A stretch of DNA of 64,000 nt from M3007 sp031425155 (GCA_031425155.1 JANPIV010000044.1:7750-71749); one strand, 5' to 3'; shown: positions 9,575-18,362, counted from the stretch's first letter. Translations and numbers: made by a program. Notes: generated by a model from the letters alone, not told the origin.

Positions 9575-10021
9575 TTAGGCGGCATAATCAATATCCGGGG
9601 CGAGCACCCTTTCCAGCACTTTTATCAAATCATAGGTGGATACGATACCCACTAAATGGCGGTCGCCTTCCACCACCGGAACGGCGTGAAAATGATTGGT
9701 TTTAAACACCCGCAGCGCATCTTCAATGGTATCGGAAGGAGCAAGACAAATAAGGTGCTCCGTCATCACATCTTTGGCGAGTATGGCATGGAGCAACTTC
9801 TGGTTGGTGCGTTGTTCCTGCACATTGTCGAACAGGTCGCGGATGACCCGCAGATAATCGGTATAACTGACCATGCCCACGAGTTTGCCGTCCTCGACGA
9901 CCGGGACGTGGTGGAAACCATGTTTTTCAAAAATGATGCGTACGGTTTCAATGTTGTCATTAGGTCCAACCGTGGCGGGCTTACGGGTCATTATTCGGGA
10001 AATCGGTGTGTTATCTTGCAT
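9575..10021 (-). CDS. Protein of two CBS domains
   Basis: The 148-residue cytoplasmic protein is a CBS (Bateman) pair and nothing else: the first domain about residues 8-68 (ISRIMTRKPATVGPNDNI), the second about 88-145 (VMTEHLICLAPSDTI). CBS pairs bind adenosine nucleotides and sense energy state. The gene carries a consensus-spaced Crp/Fnr-type promoter (10043-10107), so it is probably induced on oxygen limitation. A similar two-CBS protein at 42129 sits under the same promoter type. The P-type ATPase lies downstream on the same strand. The partner is unknown. Confidence 0.88.
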   Translation of the reverse strand: MQDNTPISRIMTRKPATVGPNDNIETVRIIFEKHGFHHVPVVEDGKLVGMVSYTDYLRVIRDLFDNVQEQRTNQKLLHAILAKDVMTEHLICLAPSDTIEDALRVFKTNHFHAVPVVEGDRHLVGIVSTYDLIKVLERVLAPDIDYAA

Positions 10022-10042
10022 AATCTGGTGATTTTTAGGTCA

Positions 10043-10107
10043 CAAAGTTGCCGGGAGCGGCCAGGAGCAGCGATGACGAGGGTCAGAGGGGCGGGTGATA
10101 TTTGTAC
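10043..10107 (-). promoter_or_regulatory. Crp/Fnr-type promoter of the CBS gene
   Basis: On the minus strand, TGACCCTCGTCA (10074-10085) is centred 29.5 bp upstream of the -7 element CAACTTTG (10043-10050). A TGA/TCA half-site is at 10096-10107, 22 bp centre to centre from the first. Confidence 0.7.
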
Positions 10108-10157
10108 CGGCGGGTTCAGCCGCCGTATGTATAGCGGTAGCTGAACCCGCCGGTACA
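10103..10157. repeat. 18-bp stem hairpin between VF530-type and CBS genes
   Basis: TGTACCGGCGGGTTCAGC (10103-10120) is exactly inverted at 10140-10157, leaving a 19-nt loop. It lies between two genes of the same direction. No T-run follows on the transcribed strand, so it is a repeat hairpin rather than a clear terminator. Confidence 0.7.
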
Positions 10158-10163
10158 GTACGG

Positions 10164-10382
10164 TCAGGAACGCAGCGAATGCAGGTACAAGGCCTCTACT
10201 TTCTCCCGGGCCCAGGGCGTTTTGCGCAGGAATTTCAGGCTGGACTGGATGCTGGGCTCGTTCTTGAAGCAATTGATGTCAATATATTGCGCCAGCCCCT
10301 CCCAGCGGTACACTTCGACCAGATGTTCGAGGATGGCTTGCAGGGTTATGCCGTGGAGGGGATTGTTGGGTTGTGGTTGCAT
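10164..10382 (-). CDS. VF530-family (DUF2132) small protein
   Basis: The 72-residue protein carries the family hallmark: QPNNPLHGITLQAILEHLVE near the N-terminus, INCFKNEPSIQSSLKFLRKT in the middle and WAREKVEALYLHSL at the end. Members have a small helical fold described as DNA-binding; the cellular role is unknown. The protein is full length for the family. It lies between the CBS gene and the divergently transcribed cco cluster. Confidence 0.9.
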   Translation of the reverse strand: MQPQPNNPLHGITLQAILEHLVEVYRWEGLAQYIDINCFKNEPSIQSSLKFLRKTPWAREKVEALYLHSLRS

Positions 10383-10506
10383 GATGCGTATGCTTTATAT
10401 TGGTAAAATAGCAGCTTTGGTGCGGAGTGGTGGCAGTACAAGGCGCAAAAATACTGTTTCGACTCACCTGAATTTTTATAAAAATACGCCTTCACTTCTC
10501 CCCCCC

Positions 10507-10571
10507 TAACCAAAATCACCGCCCACCCTGACGCCCGTCATCCACCGACTTTTTTCGCCACCCCCATCTTG
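10507..10571 (+). promoter_or_regulatory. Crp/Fnr-type promoter of the cco cluster
   Basis: TGACGCCCGTCA (10529-10540) is centred 29.5 bp upstream of the -7-like CCATCTTG (10564-10571). An imperfect operator, TAACCAAAATCA (10507-10518), is exactly 22 bp further upstream. The placement predicts class II activation of the cbb3 oxidase genes at low oxygen. Confidence 0.72.
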
Positions 10572-10611
10572 CAGCCGATTTCAGATCAAAAGCTGAGGTC
10601 ACAGCGGTGCA

Positions 10612-10794
10612 ATGAAAATCATGCTTTTACTCATCCTCATCAGTCTCCTGCTCGCGGCGGGCTTCCTGCTGGTTTACCTGTGGGCGGTACGCGACGGGCA
10701 ATTTGATGACGACTATACGCCGGCAGTACGCATCCTGTTCGACGAAAATGACCATCTGACAAACGACGAAACCATCACGCACTCACAACATTAA
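10612..10794 (+). CDS. ccoS: cbb3 oxidase assembly protein CcoS
   Basis: The 60-residue protein has one N-terminal transmembrane helix followed by the CcoS signature LWAVRDGQFDDDYTPAVRIL. CcoS is needed to insert heme and copper cofactors into the cbb3 oxidase. It is the first gene of the cluster and ends 2 bp before the ccoNO start. The length is normal and the start follows the predicted promoter by about 35 bp. Confidence 0.9.
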   Translation: MKIMLLLILISLLLAAGFLLVYLWAVRDGQFDDDYTPAVRILFDENDHLTNDETITHSQH

Positions 10795-10796
10795 TT

Positions 10797-12989
10797 ATGG
10801 AATTGCGCAGACACCACCAAGAAGATCCTACGGGAGGAACCCCTATGGGAAGTAGTCCCGGAATGAAACCAGACAACGTACAACAATTTCAGTACGACAA
10901 TAAAATCACCCGTGCCTTTGGGACGGCCTCCTTTGTATGGGGCCTGGTCGGGATGCTGGTCGGGGTAATCATCGCCCTGCAACTCGTCTATCCCTCGCTC
11001 AATCTCGGCCCCTGGCTCACTTTCGGGCGGTTGCGCCCGTTGCACACCAACGCCGTCATATTTGCCTTTGTGGGCAATGGCCTGTTCATGGGTATTTACT
11101 ACTCCCTGCAACGCCTGCTCAAAGCGCGGATGTGGAACGACAAACTCTCCTGGATACATTTCTGGGGCTGGCAGATCGTCATCCTTTGCGCGGCTTACAC
11201 GCTGCCAATGGGCCTGACCACTAGTTCCGAATATGCCGAGTTGATCTGGCCGGTGGATATTCTGATTACGCTGGTTTGGGTCGTGTTTGGTATTAATATG
11301 TTCGGTACCATCCTGACCCGCCGGGAAAGCCACCTGTATGTGGCGATCTGGTTTTATATTGCAACCTGGGTCACGGTGGCCGTGCTGCACATCGTGCGGA
11401 GCCTGGAAATGCCGATCAGTTTTACCGAAAGTTATCCACTCTTTACGGGCGTACAGGATGCGTTGTTGCAGTGGTGGTATGGGCACAATGCGGTGGCCTT
11501 CTTCCTGACCACGCCTTATCTCGGCATGATGTATTATTTCCTGCCTAAAGCGGCCAACCGCCCAGTATATTCCTACAAACTCTCTATTGTCCACTTTTGG
11601 GCCCTGATCTTTATCTACATCTGGGCCGGACCGCACCACTTACTTTATACTTCCCTGCCCGATTGGACCCAATCGCTGGGCACGGTGTTCTCGATCATGC
11701 TCATTGCACCTTCGTGGGGCGGTATGCTCAACGGCCTGCTCACGCTACGTGGTGCCTGGGATCGCGTGGCCAATGATCCGGTGCTCAAATTCATGGTCGT
11801 AGCCGTCATCGCCTACGGTATGGCGACTTTCGAGGGACCGATGCTGTCCATCAAATCCGTGAATGCCATCAGCCACTTTACGGACTGGACCATCGCCCAC
11901 GTACACGTCGGCGCGCTGGGCTGGAACGGCTTCCTGACCTTCGGGGTGCTCTACTGGCTGTGGCCACGGATGTATCGCACGGAGTTGTATTCCAAGCAGT
12001 TAGCCAACATCCACTTCTGGGTGGGTACGCTGGGCATCATCTTCTACGCCGTGCCGCTGTACTTCGCTGGCTGGACGCAGGCCCTAATGTGGAAAGAATT
12101 TACGCCGGAAGGCACCCTCGCCTGGGGCAATTTCCTGGATACGGTGAAGCAGATCATCCCAATGTATGCCCTGCGGGTCGTCGGTGGTACACTGTTCTTT
12201 GCAGGCTCTATTATCGGGGTGTACAACCTGTACAAAACCGGCAAACAGGGCAAATTTATGGCCAATGAAAATGCCGAAGCACCGGCCCGCGAACGCCGCG
12301 TACCCGTGGTGAAAGGCGAACACTGGCACCGCTGGATAGAAGGTCGCCCCATGCAAATGCTGCTGTTGAGCACCGTGCTGATTGCCGTAGGTGGTATTGT
12401 GCAGATCATTCCGATGGTCTTCATCGAAAGCCAGGTACCGAAGATTTCGACCGTGAAACCTTACACGCCGCTGGAACTCGCTGGTCGCGATATCTACATC
12501 CGCGAAGGCTGCGTCGGTTGTCACTCGCAGATGATCCGTCCTTTCCGCGACGAAACGGAACGCTACGGAGAATACTCTAAATCAGGCGAATACATCTACG
12601 ACCGGCCCTTCCTGTGGGGCAGCAAACGGACTGGCCCCGATCTCTGGCGCGAAGGCGGCAAGTACCCGGACAGTTGGCACTACAACCACATGATGGACCC
12701 TACCACCATGTCGCCCGGCTCGATCATGCCTGCTTATCCGCACATGCTGGAAGACCAGCTTGACCTGCGCGATTTGCCTGCCAAGATCAATGCGCTGCGC
12801 AAACTCGGTACGCCATATCCCGCTGATTTTGAGAATATCGCTATCGCCAATGCCCGGGAACAAGCACAAGTGGTGGCGAAAAATCTGGCCGACCAAGGTG
12901 TGAAAGACTCGAACATCTCCGACAAGGAAATCGTGGCCATCATCGCTTACCTGCAACGGCTGGGAACAGACATAAAAGTTAAAAAATAG
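10797..12989 (+). CDS. ccoNO: cbb3-type cytochrome c oxidase, fused subunits I and II
   Basis: The 730-residue fusion combines CcoN (about residues 20-500, multiple transmembrane helices with the heme and CuB histidines, e.g. WYGHNAVAFF and HVHVGALGWNG) with CcoO (about 510-728). CcoO has one membrane anchor and one c-heme site, CVGCH at 572-576. The enzyme reduces oxygen to water with high affinity at the cytoplasmic membrane and pumps protons. The fused gene is the usual Bacteroidota arrangement. The predicted start, 2 bp after ccoS, leaves a hydrophilic lead of about 40 residues, so an internal start such as MGSSPG or MKPDNV is possible. Confidence 0.95.
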   Translation: MELRRHHQEDPTGGTPMGSSPGMKPDNVQQFQYDNKITRAFGTASFVWGLVGMLVGVIIALQLVYPSLNLGPWLTFGRLRPLHTNAVIFAFVGNGLFMGIYYSLQRLLKARMWNDKLSWIHFWGWQIVILCAAYTLPMGLTTSSEYAELIWPVDILITLVWVVFGINMFGTILTRRESHLYVAIWFYIATWVTVAVLHIVRSLEMPISFTESYPLFTGVQDALLQWWYGHNAVAFFLTTPYLGMMYYFLPKAANRPVYSYKLSIVHFWALIFIYIWAGPHHLLYTSLPDWTQSLGTVFSIMLIAPSWGGMLNGLLTLRGAWDRVANDPVLKFMVVAVIAYGMATFEGPMLSIKSVNAISHFTDWTIAHVHVGALGWNGFLTFGVLYWLWPRMYRTELYSKQLANIHFWVGTLGIIFYAVPLYFAGWTQALMWKEFTPEGTLAWGNFLDTVKQIIPMYALRVVGGTLFFAGSIIGVYNLYKTGKQGKFMANENAEAPARERRVPVVKGEHWHRWIEGRPMQMLLLSTVLIAVGGIVQIIPMVFIESQVPKISTVKPYTPLELAGRDIYIREGCVGCHSQMIRPFRDETERYGEYSKSGEYIYDRPFLWGSKRTGPDLWREGGKYPDSWHYNHMMDPTTMSPGSIMPAYPHMLEDQLDLRDLPAKINALRKLGTPYPADFENIAIANAREQAQVVAKNLADQGVKDSNISDKEIVAIIAYLQRLGTDIKVKK

Positions 12990-13085
12990 TTATGAGTTAT
13001 GAGTTATAAGTGATGAGTTGTAGAAACGTGAAACTCATCACTTATAACTCTCTACTTATAACTCATAACTCATAATTCATAACTT
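12988..13085. repeat. Inverted repeat with ATGAGTT-type arms between ccoNO and ccoQ
   Basis: GAGTTATAAGTGATGAGTT (13001-13019) is exactly inverted at 13032-13050, and both arms extend with further TGAGTTA-type units. The structure starts at the ccoNO stop codon and stops a few bases before ccoQ. It could form a large mRNA hairpin separating the two cistrons. Confidence 0.75.
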
Positions 13086-13091
13086 AAAAAG

Positions 13092-13250
13092 ATGTACAAA
13101 TACCTGCTTCAATCTGTGGACGGCATTCAGTGGTTCGGTACTGGCACACTACTGCTTTTTTTCATTACTTTCTGCATTGCTTCTATTGGGGCTGTTATGG
13201 CCCGTAAAGAAGAAATGGATCGCATGGCGAATCTGCCACTGGAAGACTGA
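13092..13250 (+). CDS. ccoQ: Small CcoQ-like membrane subunit
   Basis: An ATG at 13092 opens a 52-residue protein, MYKYLLQSVDGIQWFGTGTL onward, with one hydrophobic helix (about 17-39) and the charged tail ARKEEMDRMANLPLED. Position between ccoNO and ccoP, the single helix and the tail are those of the CcoQ/subunit-IV proteins that stabilise cbb3 oxidase. Sequence similarity within this family is weak, so the name rests mostly on context. Confidence 0.75.
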   Translation: MYKYLLQSVDGIQWFGTGTLLLFFITFCIASIGAVMARKEEMDRMANLPLED

Positions 13251-13345
13251 ATTTTAAGTGAGGATTTGAATATTTGAGGATTTGATTAAAATACTTGATA
13301 ATCACGTACTTGATCAAATACTCAAATCCTCGTATCCTCAAATTT
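13251..13345. repeat. GAGGATTTGA-type palindromic repeat, copy 1
   Basis: About 90 bp of AT-rich inverted repeat built from GAGGATTTGA-like units, with arms about 13259-13286 and 13312-13342. Copies 2 (52.77 kb) and 3 (58.89 kb) share its start, its central ACTTGATAATCA/GTACTTGATCAAATACTC-like segment and its end. It separates ccoQ from ccoP. Confidence 0.75.
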
Positions 13346-13376
13346 AGAGTACGATTTAATAAACACTCTTTCAAAA

Positions 13377-14336
13377 ATGACATCGAAAAAATATCTGCCA
13401 ACGCTCTTTCTGCTCCTCGGCAGCCTAAGTATGGGCTGGGGGCAAACCGTGCAAACCGCCGCCACCACGGCTCCTGCTACCACCGGGTTCTTGCCGGAAC
13501 TCATGACCAATGTATTTCTCGCTTCGGTGGCGGTACTATTTACGGTCAGTCTGATTGTGCTCTTCAAAACCAACGCTTTTCTGATGAAAAGGCTGATGCG
13601 TTTTGAAGCAGAAAAAAACGGCATCGCCTGGCCGGAAGAGGTGGCTACAGTGGCGGTTCCGCAGGGCGACAGTTTCTGGACAAAAATGCGCAAAAAATAC
13701 TGGGAAAATGCCGTACCCGTAGAACGCGAGGGCGACATTACTTTCCACCACGACTACGATGGTATTCGCGAACTGGATAATCACTTACCACCATGGTGGG
13801 TGAATATGTTCGTGATCTGCATTGTCTGGTCGGTAGGCTACATGTGGTACTACCACTGGGGAGGTAGCGGACAAAACCAGATAGAAGAGTATAAAATGGA
13901 AGTGGAAACCGCTCAAAAAGAGATTGCTGTGGTACTTGCCGGTAAATCCAATTCGGTGGACGAATCCAACGTGGTGGCTTTGACCGACGGAAGCGCACTG
14001 GGCGAAGGCGAACTGATCTTTAAAGGCAATTGCGTGGCTTGTCACGGTCAGCAAGGCGAAGGTACGGTCGGCCCCAACTTCACTGATGAATACTGGATTC
14101 ACGGTGGCGGTATCAAGAACGTGTTCAAAATCATCAAGTATGGCGTACCGGATAAAGGGATGATCTCCTGGCAAGCCCAGTTGAAACCCGCCGATATGCA
14201 AAAAGTCGCCAGCTATATCCTGACCTTAAAAGGTACCAATCCGCCTAACCCGAAGGCCCCGCAAGGAGTGATCTGGAAAGAAGACGGCGGCATGCAGGAT
14301 TCTACCAAAGTCGGCACGGTCGAGTCGAAATTATAG
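13377..14336 (+). CDS. ccoP: cbb3-type cytochrome c oxidase subunit III (monoheme)
   Basis: A 319-residue protein with a signal-like first helix, a second helix about residues 42-62, the CcoP N-terminal signature PWWVNMFVICIVWSVGYMW (about 140-160) and one cytochrome c domain with CVACH at 219-223. CcoP passes electrons to CcoO/CcoN on the periplasmic side. Proteobacterial CcoP is usually diheme; a single heme-binding motif is seen here, as is common in Bacteroidota. Its place between ccoQ and ccoG confirms the call. Confidence 0.93.
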   Translation: MTSKKYLPTLFLLLGSLSMGWGQTVQTAATTAPATTGFLPELMTNVFLASVAVLFTVSLIVLFKTNAFLMKRLMRFEAEKNGIAWPEEVATVAVPQGDSFWTKMRKKYWENAVPVEREGDITFHHDYDGIRELDNHLPPWWVNMFVICIVWSVGYMWYYHWGGSGQNQIEEYKMEVETAQKEIAVVLAGKSNSVDESNVVALTDGSALGEGELIFKGNCVACHGQQGEGTVGPNFTDEYWIHGGGIKNVFKIIKYGVPDKGMISWQAQLKPADMQKVASYILTLKGTNPPNPKAPQGVIWKEDGGMQDSTKVGTVESKL

Positions 14337-14381
14337 CGCCGAATTTCCCCATCCCGCTAACCACCGTAAATATAACTGGCT

Positions 14382-15977
14382 ATGAATCAGGATTATCTGA
14401 ACAACGTCATTGAGGACAACGAAGAGTATCGTGACCATTTGGCCACGGTGGATGCACAGGGCAAGCGGATTTGGCTCTACCCCAAAAAGCCTTCGGGGCG
14501 GTATTATCGCTGGCGGACTTGGGTAAGTGTGGCTTTTCTGGCCATATTCCTCACGCTGCCGTTCATCAAAGTGGATGGCGAACAGTTCCTGCAATTCAAT
14601 GTGCTGGAACGGAAATTCATGCTGTTCGGACTGTTGTTTACACCGCAGGATTTTCACCTGTTTGTGCTGGCGATGCTGACGTTTATTGTCTTCATTATTC
14701 TGTTCACCGTGGTGTTTGGGCGGTTGTTTTGTGGTTGGGTTTGTCCGCAGACGATATTTCTGGAAATGATTTTCCGAAAAATAGAATACTGGATCGAAGG
14801 CGATGCAGGCGAGCAGCGCAAACTGGATAAAGCACCGTGGACTACCGAGAAAATCCAGAAGAAAGTTATTAAACACACTGTTTTCTTCGCGATTGCCGTA
14901 GTAGTGTCCAATTACTTTCTGGCCTATATTATTGGCATGGATGCGGTGTTGAAAATCATTGAAGAACCCATGTCGGCGCACATGGGTGGCTTCATAGCGA
15001 TGGTAGTTTTCAGCGGGGCTTTTTATGCGGTGTTTGCGCAATTGCGCGAGCAGGTTTGTACCACGATCTGCCCTTATGGTCGTCTGCAAAGTGTATTATT
15101 AGTCAAAGATTCTATTGTGGTGGCCTACGATCATGTTCGGGGCGAGCCACGCGGAAAGTTGAAAAAAGAGAAGCCGGTGGAGGCACCGCGTCCGGTAGAA
15201 TATTCTAATCCCATCCAGCAAATTCAGACCGCCGTGGGTGCCGCCGTGTCCGATATTAAGCGTCCCCCGGCTGCCGTAGTGGGCGATTGTATTGATTGCA
15301 AACTCTGCCTCCACGTTTGTCCGACGGGCATTGACATCCGCAACGGCACCCAACTAGAATGCACTAATTGCACGGCTTGTATGGATGCCTGCGACGCGAT
15401 CATGGATAAAGTCAACCGGCCCAAAGGCTTGATCCGTTATGATTCTATGACGGCTATTGAGTCGGGGGTACGCAAGATTTTTACGCCCCGCGTTTATGCT
15501 TACACGGGTGTGTTGCTGGCTTTACTAATCCTCGATGTATTTCTGATTGCCCGGCGTGGTATAATAGAAACCATCATCCTGCGCTCACCGGGCCAACTGT
15601 ATCAGCAAAAGGACGACACGCATCTGACGAACCTCTATACCTACGTCATTATCAATAAAACCTCCCAGAATCTGCCAGTACTATTAAAACCTGCCGATCC
15701 GAATGTCCATATTCAAGTGGTTGGCAAAGAACAACTTGTTCTGGCAAAAGGGGAAAAAGTAGAAGGTGCGTTTTTTGTACAAATGTCGCAGGATGAATTA
15801 ACGGGTCGCAAAACGCCAATCGTTATTAATGTTATTTCCGATGGCAAAAAAATAGACGAGGTGGAGACCAATTTTATGGGTCCCAACGGGCCATTGCCTA
15901 AAATGGAAAAAGAACACGACGAAAAATCGGACAAGGAACATGACGAACATTCAGACAAAAAAGAACACGGCAACTAA
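14382..15977 (+). CDS. ccoG: cbb3 oxidase accessory protein CcoG (FixG/RdxA-type)
   Basis: The 531-residue polyferredoxin-like membrane protein has about five transmembrane helices. Cysteine motifs include CGWVCPQ, CTTICPYGRLQ and the double [4Fe-4S] cluster site beginning CIDCKLCLHVCPTGID (about residue 303). CcoG reduces copper for delivery to the cbb3 active site. A soluble Ig-like C-terminal domain follows the last helix, and the tail is highly charged (Glu/Lys/Asp/His-rich, about 505-531). It lies between ccoP and ccoH on the same strand. Confidence 0.94.
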   Translation: MNQDYLNNVIEDNEEYRDHLATVDAQGKRIWLYPKKPSGRYYRWRTWVSVAFLAIFLTLPFIKVDGEQFLQFNVLERKFMLFGLLFTPQDFHLFVLAMLTFIVFIILFTVVFGRLFCGWVCPQTIFLEMIFRKIEYWIEGDAGEQRKLDKAPWTTEKIQKKVIKHTVFFAIAVVVSNYFLAYIIGMDAVLKIIEEPMSAHMGGFIAMVVFSGAFYAVFAQLREQVCTTICPYGRLQSVLLVKDSIVVAYDHVRGEPRGKLKKEKPVEAPRPVEYSNPIQQIQTAVGAAVSDIKRPPAAVVGDCIDCKLCLHVCPTGIDIRNGTQLECTNCTACMDACDAIMDKVNRPKGLIRYDSMTAIESGVRKIFTPRVYAYTGVLLALLILDVFLIARRGIIETIILRSPGQLYQQKDDTHLTNLYTYVIINKTSQNLPVLLKPADPNVHIQVVGKEQLVLAKGEKVEGAFFVQMSQDELTGRKTPIVINVISDGKKIDEVETNFMGPNGPLPKMEKEHDEKSDKEHDEHSDKKEHGN

Positions 15978-16027
15978 GGGGTTTTAAATGACCTCTTATT
16001 CCTATCAATAAAAATCAATACAGCACT

Positions 16028-16468
16028 ATGAAATTCAACTGGGGCACCGGCATCGTTATTTTCTTTATATTGTTTGCCACGAGTATGACCTTAGCCGTTG
16101 TGGCCACTACCCGGCATCCGCCGCAACTGATGAAGAAGGACTATTACGCACTTGATCTGAGTTATCAGGAGCGCATGGATAAAAAGCAGAATACTGCGAA
16201 CCTGGCTACACCACCGGCAGCACGTTTTGATGCTACTGGCAGTACCATTCAGGTCTCTATGCCCGCTGGTATGACTGCCCAAAATGGTACGGTCAATTGT
16301 TACCGCTCCTCCACAGCCCACGATGACATTTCCACGCCTTTCGGAAATGTGACCGCGCTGAGCATTCCAGCGGATAAATTTGCTCCGGGCCGCTGGCACG
16401 TCGAACTGGACTGGACGGCCACCGACGGAAAAAAATATTTCTGGGAAACAGCAGTGATTGTGCCTTAA
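16028..16468 (+). CDS. ccoH: FixH-type protein (CcoH)
   Basis: The 146-residue protein has one N-terminal helix (GIVIFFILFATSMTLAVVAT) and a periplasmic domain. DYYALDLSYQERMDKKQN (about 38-55) is the FixH signature. FixH/CcoH assists assembly of the cbb3 oxidase together with CcoG and CcoS. It ends 1 bp before the next ATG, so translation is probably coupled. Confidence 0.9.
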   Translation: MKFNWGTGIVIFFILFATSMTLAVVATTRHPPQLMKKDYYALDLSYQERMDKKQNTANLATPPAARFDATGSTIQVSMPAGMTAQNGTVNCYRSSTAHDDISTPFGNVTALSIPADKFAPGRWHVELDWTATDGKKYFWETAVIVP

Positions 16469-16469
16469 C

Positions 16470-17162
16470 ATGAACTACCTCACCCCCCTGTTGCTCGGCC
16501 TGGCTGGCAGCCTGCATTGCGTCGGGATGTGCGGTCCATTATTGCTTGCGCTTCCGTTGAATACGGCGGAAAAGTGGCAGGTGGTGCGCCAGATGCTGGT
16601 GTATCACAGCGGACGCATCCTGACCTATGCCGCGCTGGGCATGTTGTTCGGCCTGCTCGGACAAGGGCTGGCAGTGGCGGGTTTGCAAAAAATATTGTCT
16701 ATTGCGGCGGGCGTTTTCATGTTGGGCATGGCCCTCGCGGCCTGGCGATTCGAGCAATTAGTGACCTCGCTGCCAGGCTTTGGTGCATTCACCCGACGGG
16801 TAAAATCGAACATGGGGAATCTGCTGCGGCATCATCCCACCGGCAGCACTTTTTCGCTCGGCCTGCTCAATGGCCTGCTGCCCTGCGGCATGGTGTATGC
16901 GGCTTTGGCGGGAGCCATTGCGACGATTGGTGGCGCGGCAGGCGGTGTTTTCATGGTCGTTTTTGGTTTGGGGACTTTGCCTTTGTTGCTGATGGTGAGC
17001 GTGTTAGGTCGCTCGTTCAGCACCTCCGTGCGCCGGAAGATTGGTTTTGCGAAGCCCATTCTGCTCCTGCTGGTGGGGCTTATTCTGTTGCAGCGCGGCT
17101 TGCATTTGGACTTGTCGCTCTTTGAATCAGCGGTACCGAAAGCGGGATTGGAATGTCATTGA
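16470..17162 (+). CDS. SafE/TauE-like (UreH-like) membrane protein of the cco cluster
   Basis: The 230-residue protein has six predicted helices. The N-terminus carries the conserved GSLHCVGMCGPLL, and a second conserved segment is LGLLNGLLPCGMVY. Proteins of this DsbD/UreH-like type follow fixH in many cbb3 clusters and are implicated in copper or thiol handling for oxidase assembly; that function is inference. The ATG at 16470 directly follows the ccoH stop. Its last 50 bp recur at 18134-18183, 1 kb downstream, with five mismatches, four of them synonymous. Confidence 0.87.
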   Translation: MNYLTPLLLGLAGSLHCVGMCGPLLLALPLNTAEKWQVVRQMLVYHSGRILTYAALGMLFGLLGQGLAVAGLQKILSIAAGVFMLGMALAAWRFEQLVTSLPGFGAFTRRVKSNMGNLLRHHPTGSTFSLGLLNGLLPCGMVYAALAGAIATIGGAAGGVFMVVFGLGTLPLLLMVSVLGRSFSTSVRRKIGFAKPILLLLVGLILLQRGLHLDLSLFESAVPKAGLECH

Positions 17163-17175
17163 AGGCCGGGCGTTT

Positions 17176-17263
17176 GTCATTCAGAGCCGAAGGCGTGGAA
17201 TCTGAGGGTTTCTCTTTTTGTCTCAGCCTTCGGCCTCGGATTCCACGCTACGCTCTGAATGAC
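17176..17263. repeat. GTCATTCAGAG palindromic repeat, copy 1
   Basis: The arm 17176-17207 (starting GTCATTCAGAG, containing GGCGTGGAATC) is inverted at 17234-17263. A second copy is at 25575-25680. The right arm runs into the DUF998 gene and supplies its last five codons and stop. Confidence 0.75.
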
Positions 17264-17937
17264 ACACGATTAGGGCGTTCTGACATCTTTTCTTTTCGCA
17301 ATAAAATCCTGGCCAACACCACGATCCAGAGCAGAAAAACGCCAATATTGATGCGTTCCCACACGCCTGCCCACGGGGTCGGTAAATTGGCCTCGACTTT
17401 CGGCGCATCCATGCCCGTTAAAATACCAAATACCAGCAGAATCAGGATGGTCATAATAGAATAAATGCGGAACCGGCGACCGAGTGCTGCTGCCCCAAAT
17501 CCCATAGCCAGCACCATCACCACCACCGTCACTGCCGCCAAAGTAAGGTGCATAGTATCGCTCAGCGATGCCTCACTCGCTGCCAGAGCCGCCCGCTGGT
17601 GCATCGGGGCAAATGGCCAGAGAATACTGGTAATGCCGTAAGTAAAAAGCAAAATTCCCGCCATACGCAGGTAGCGATTGCTACCCGCCGATTGCCAAAC
17701 GCCCCAGCCGAAGGCGGTCACCAGCAGGGTGTATCCCACGGAGAGTATCACCCACAACATTCTGGTCGGCGTACCTATGGCGGATAGTTCGCTAACTGTT
17801 TGCGTGACCGAACTATAACCTGCGTAGAACATCGGTACAAAGATGTTCATGGCCACATAAAGCAGGGAAGAAAAAATACCACAGCGCAGGAATGTTTTGT
17901 TTGAAAATCTGGTTGGAACAGTAGTTAAAGTGGACAT
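17248..17937 (-). CDS. DUF998-type integral membrane protein
   Basis: The 229-residue protein has about six or seven transmembrane helices and the DUF998 look, including YAGYSSVTQTVSELSAIGTPTR near the N-terminus. No biochemical role is known for the family. Its promoter (17963-18027) matches the Crp/Fnr-type layout used by the cco and nos genes, suggesting low-oxygen induction. The C-terminal VSFRA and stop lie inside a palindromic repeat, so the original end may have been replaced. The gene is bracketed by the SafE gene and a copy of that gene's 3' end, which suggests insertion at this site. Confidence 0.82.
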   Translation of the reverse strand: MSTLTTVPTRFSNKTFLRCGIFSSLLYVAMNIFVPMFYAGYSSVTQTVSELSAIGTPTRMLWVILSVGYTLLVTAFGWGVWQSAGSNRYLRMAGILLFTYGITSILWPFAPMHQRAALAASEASLSDTMHLTLAAVTVVVMVLAMGFGAAALGRRFRIYSIMTILILLVFGILTGMDAPKVEANLPTPWAGVWERINIGVFLLWIVVLARILLRKEKMSERPNRVSFRA

Positions 17938-17962
17938 TTTATTTTAGTTTTAAAATTCTTAT

Positions 17963-18027
17963 CAAAGAAAAGTAGTCTGGTATTTAGTAAAGATGATAAT
18001 TATCAGTTAAAAGAATGATTTGTAATT
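17963..18027 (-). promoter_or_regulatory. Crp/Fnr-type promoter of the DUF998 gene
   Basis: TGATAATTATCA (17994-18005), a perfect palindrome, is centred 29.5 bp upstream of the minus-strand -7 element TTTCTTTG (17963-17970). A TGA half-site lies at 18016-18018, in the position expected for a second operator 22 bp upstream. Confidence 0.62.
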
Positions 18028-18051
18028 AGTTTAGAAAGGTTTAGTTATTAA

Positions 18052-18362
18052 CTAATGTTACGCAAAATATAGAGGCAAGCCGGTTTTATTCAGGCGGCAT
18101 TGGTAGTCCGACTCAAAGTCGGACTACCACTTATGTCGCTCTTTGAATCGGCGGTGCCGAAAGCGGGGCTGGATTGTCATTGAATGATTTTTATATTGCT
18201 TTCGTCAAAACGTCATTGTCTTTGCAGTTTTGCAACAACAAAATCTTTGTCTAAGGTTTTATGTAAGGATTTTACTGCGTAAGGGGTTGAACCAAGGCTT
18301 GGCAGCCAATCGCTCGCTAAACGCGGCTATTCGGCTGTCAAGCCTTTTCAGCGTAACATTTT
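18052..18362. mobile_element. MITE-like element A (311 bp)
   Basis: The left end CTAATGTTACGC and right end GCGTAACATTTT are diverged forms of the CTGATGTTACGC ends of elements B-D. The flanking 7-mers are TTATTAA (18045-18051) and TCATTAA (18363-18369), six of seven identical. Inside are a hairpin with a 14-bp stem (18101-18129), the copied SafE 3' end and a second hairpin near 18297-18345. No gene is carried. Confidence 0.65.
18134..18183 (+). pseudogene. Copy of the 3' end of the SafE-like gene
   Basis: Fifty bases match 17113-17162 with five differences; four are synonymous and one is Glu to Asp. The copied frame reads SLFESAVPKAGLDCH and ends in the same TGA. The synonymous pattern says the copy spent time as part of a functional gene before arriving here. 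Confidence 0.85.
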
